A stretch of DNA of 64,000 bases. Origin: Aldehydirespirator sp965116865 (GTDB lineage: Bacteria > Actinomycetota > Acidimicrobiia > Acidimicrobiales > Aldehydirespiratoraceae). Below the pieces are notes generated by a model. It was not told the DNA's origin and ran no database searches. It saw nothing but the letters and a program-made list of their open reading frames with translations. Below are positions 62,408 through 64,000 of the stretch, in pieces. How positions within the stretch are numbered: position 1 is the stretch's first letter; every line of letters begins with the position of its first letter. Location: assembly GCA_965116865.1 (NCBI GenBank), contig OZ220727.1, positions 2,604,001-2,668,000 on the forward strand, given 5' to 3'. A program made the position numbers and the translations under genes.

Positions 62408-62540
62408 CGTCGTTAGGACGCAACCGGGCTCGTTCCGCTGGGGCCGCGTTGCGGGCTGGGCTGCGTTCGGCGGGGTGTGCGGCGTCGTTAGGACGCAACC
62501 GGGCTCGTTCCGCTGGGGCCGCGTTGCGGGTCTGCCTGCC
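62408..62540. repeat. Right part of the 75-bp repeat array
   Basis: One full unit and most of a second (TTAGGACGCAACCGGGCTCG at 62413 and 62488) in the same orientation and register as the left array. They carry TCGTTA where the left units carry TTGTCA. No gene lies from here to 62550. Confidence 0.92.
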
Positions 62541-62550
62541 CGGGCTCTGG

Positions 62551-62946
62551 TCAGCGCCGCCGGCCGAGAGGTCCTGACAGGCCCTTCCCGCCGGTGTCGT
62601 CCCCGGGCGCGGCGACGTTGGCGAACATGTCCCAGACGAGCAGGACGGCTGCCACGACGGTCGCCGCGGCCGCGATCCACAGCCCGGCAGCCGGGTCGGC
62701 CGGGCTGTCGAGGATCCTGCGGATCGTGACAGCGGCCGCGAAGCCGGCACCGATCCAGGCGGGCCGCCAGCCTGCCTGGACGAGCCCTACCGAGACCACG
62801 CCGACGATGAAGACGATCTGCCCTTCGGCGAGGGTGTTCCCTGAAGTCGATCCCGCACCGTCGGCCGCCGCCTGCCAAGGCGCGAACACTGCGGCAGCCG
62901 TCGCAGCCAGGCAAACCTGGGCGATCCGCTTGCGCGAGATTCGCAT
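62551..62946 (-). CDS. Small membrane protein with signal peptide
   Basis: 131 aa. An N-terminal signal (RISRKRIAQVCLAATAAAVF) is followed by hydrophobic helices (GQIVFIVGVVSVGLVQAGW, AWIGAGFAAAVTI and WIAAAATVVAAVLLVWDMF) and a short Gly/Arg tail. No family is recognised. It is last of four minus-strand membrane genes after the ammonium transporter, separated from the previous one by an 84-bp gap with a strong hairpin. Confidence 0.6.
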   Translation of the reverse strand: MRISRKRIAQVCLAATAAAVFAPWQAAADGAGSTSGNTLAEGQIVFIVGVVSVGLVQAGWRPAWIGAGFAAAVTIRRILDSPADPAAGLWIAAAATVVAAVLLVWDMFANVAAPGDDTGGKGLSGPLGRRR

Positions 62947-62965
62947 GGCGTCAGAGCAGTGACGT

Positions 62966-63018
62966 CCAGCGACGGACGCTGTCGCGCTGTTGGCAGGCGT
63001 GGCAGCGTCCGTCGCTGG
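62966..63018 (-). terminator. 16-bp perfect inverted repeat between two membrane genes
   Basis: CCAGCGACGGACGCTG (62966-62981) pairs exactly with CAGCGTCCGTCGCTGG (63003-63018) around a 21-nt loop. There is no U tract. It could be a terminator, attenuator, RNA-stability element or a protein-binding site. Confidence 0.5.
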
Positions 63019-63030
63019 GGCCGTGGGTCG

Positions 63031-63174
63031 TTAGCGGAGGTTGCCGCCGCCCACCACGTTGGCTGCGATTATCACGAAGACGATGCAGACCAGACAGAAG
63101 ACCACAACTGCCATCTCCACGGACTTGTCGTGACCCTGCTTGCCTTTGAACTCGATCTGCTTGCGTTGAGCCAT
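63031..63174 (-). CDS. 47-aa single-TM protein
   Basis: ATG at 63174 to TAA at 63031. A basic start (MAQRKQIEFKGKQGHDKSVE) is followed by one hydrophobic helix (MAVVVFCLVCIVFVIIAANV) and a short GGGNLR tail. It begins 3 bp after the stop of the previous small gene. The topology suggests a positively charged cytoplasmic N-terminus. No family known. Confidence 0.6.
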   Translation of the reverse strand: MAQRKQIEFKGKQGHDKSVEMAVVVFCLVCIVFVIIAANVVGGGNLR

Positions 63175-63177
63175 GGG

Positions 63178-63399
63178 TCAGCCCTCCGAGTTGTACTTGT
63201 TGTTCAGCCGGTCGGCTGCTTCGTTCAACAGCTTGTCCTCGCGCACGGTCACCAGCAGCGCTGCGACCACCGAGACGGCGATCGCCAGCACCGCGAGTAC
63301 GACCGAAGCTGTGTTGTGGCCGGCGGCCTCGGCCCATGTGGCGTAGCCGCCCGCCGTCTCGACCGCCTCATCGAGGCTGTCGTAGGGGAAGGTGTTCAT
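63178..63399 (-). CDS. 73-aa single-TM protein
   Basis: ATG at 63399 with AAGGAG 6 nt upstream. MNTFPYDSLDEAVETAGGYA leads to one helix (TASVVLAVLAIAVSVVAALL) and a charged cytoplasmic-type tail (REDKLLNEAADRLNNKYNSE). No family is recognised. It is the second of the small genes after the transporter. Confidence 0.65.
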   Translation of the reverse strand: MNTFPYDSLDEAVETAGGYATWAEAAGHNTASVVLAVLAIAVSVVAALLVTVREDKLLNEAADRLNNKYNSEG

Positions 63400-63408
63400 T
63401 GTGTCTCC

Positions 63409-63546
63409 TTACCTTCGAACGTTGCCGTCATTGTGTTCAGGCCGCTGGTCCTGCCGCCGTCTCCGCTGCGCCCAGTACCCGGCGGAAGCGACCACCAGGT
63501 ACATCACGACGAGCGCACCGACGAACTGGAGCCATGAGCCGGACAC
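63409..63546 (-). CDS. 45-aa single-TM protein next to the ammonium transporter
   Basis: GTG at 63546, 4 bp after the transporter stop; TAA at 63409. It encodes VSGSWLQFVGALVVMYLVVA then a basic tail (AQRRRRQDQRPEHNDGNVRR). One helix with a cytoplasmic Arg-rich end. The tight spacing suggests translation coupled to the transporter gene. Confidence 0.6.
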   Translation of the reverse strand: MSGSWLQFVGALVVMYLVVASAGYWAQRRRRQDQRPEHNDGNVRR

Positions 63547-63550
63547 CTGA

Positions 63551-64000
63551 CTATCGGTTGGCCGAGTAGGCCGACCGCAGGGTCGCGGCCGAGGGCTCCT
63601 CGGAGCCGTCCGCGTGGACCACAGGCTCTTCGGCCCGCCCGAACTCGGGATAGAAGTCGGTCTCGAACTCGGCCATGTCGAGGCCCTCGAGCTCCACCTC
63701 GGGAGGAACTCTCAGCAGGTTGAACTGCTTGAGGATCCAAGAGGCGATGTAGCCGGTGAAGAACGCCAGCGGGATCAGCGCTGCCGCGCCCACGAGCTGT
63801 CCGAGGATCGAGGTCTTCACGTCCACCACGCCGCTGGCCGGGAACCCGCTCGCGAAGACGCCTAGGAGCAGCACGCCCCAGAAGCCCATCACGCCGTGGA
63901 CGGCCACCGCCCCGACGCAGTCGTCGATGCGGGCCTTCTGCTCGATCCAGGCGCCCACGTGGTAGCAGAGCATGGCCGAGAAGAAGGCGAGCAGCAGTGT
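63551..64000 (-). CDS. amt: Ammonium transporter, C-terminal part (5' end off the right edge)
   Basis: 150 codons are visible. FFSAMLCYHVGAWIEQKARI is followed by DDCVGAVAVHGVMGFWGVLL, the Amt/Rh signature with the conserved second pore His (VHG), a further helix (LVGAAALIPLAFFTGYIASW) and a long charged cytoplasmic tail (LEGLDMAEFETDFYPEFGRA) that in Amt proteins contacts PII signalling proteins. It moves ammonium across the membrane. No glnK/PII gene is downstream; small membrane protein genes follow instead. Confidence 0.9.
   Translation of the reverse strand, partial: TLLLAFFSAMLCYHVGAWIEQKARIDDCVGAVAVHGVMGFWGVLLLGVFASGFPASGVVDVKTSILGQLVGAAALIPLAFFTGYIASWILKQFNLLRVPPEVELEGLDMAEFETDFYPEFGRAEEPVVHADGSEEPSAATLRSAYSANR

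Overview
The window is high-GC DNA (roughly two thirds G+C by eye) with frequent GTG/TTG starts and actinobacterial-style genes: a proline-rich anchored cytochrome c, a DUF1989-GcvT fusion, DUF222-HNH, DUF2188 and DUF6036 proteins. I read it as a chromosome segment of an uncultured member of the Actinomycetota, possibly Acidimicrobiia. The class-level guess is inference.

Layout. (a) 1-17 kb is a mobile-element dump. A secreted SLH/M6-type metalloprotease gene runs off the left edge. It is followed by three ISL3 copies, two IS630 elements, an IS607 element with TnpB and its omega-RNA, a decayed second TnpB, and an IS1182 wreck. Between them lie a ShosTA-like DprA/phosphoribosyltransferase pair, an AbrB/RelE-like toxin-antitoxin pair, a broken RHH/Doc pair and a tRNA-Pro fragment. 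(b) 17-37 kb is a defence island: an AbiEi-Fic fusion, a MerR-HTH helicase with a zinc-protein partner, and a large Hma-like set (SNF2 helicase-DUF3883, DUF1156 methylase, DUF499 ATPase). A PIN/unknown pair and an ImmA/IrrE pair sit inside that set, and a DUF4143 ATPase lies upstream. (c) 37-46 kb holds a TnpB element with true terminal inverted repeats and a target duplication, a XhoI/PaeR7I-type restriction-modification system, an IS630 copy, an HNH gene bracketed by two inverted 99-bp MITEs, and pseudogenes. (d) 46-53 kb holds an AbiE-like operon with a fourfold 89-bp duplication at its gene junction, and a zinc finger-nuclease-RecQ helicase followed by a coiled-coil partner. (e) 53-64 kb is mostly housekeeping: cytochrome c, glucose-6-phosphate isomerase, DUF1989-GcvT and an ammonium transporter with small membrane proteins. 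It is interrupted by an IS1595-type transposon that carries a C5 methylase, a GIY-YIG nuclease and a small protein, and that landed inside a 75-bp tandem repeat array.

The main themes are layered anti-phage functions, mobile elements carrying nucleases or methylases, and tandem duplications (65, 70, 75, 89 and 300 bp) that often sit on gene starts, ends or junctions. Family names come from reading motifs by eye; no database search was run.
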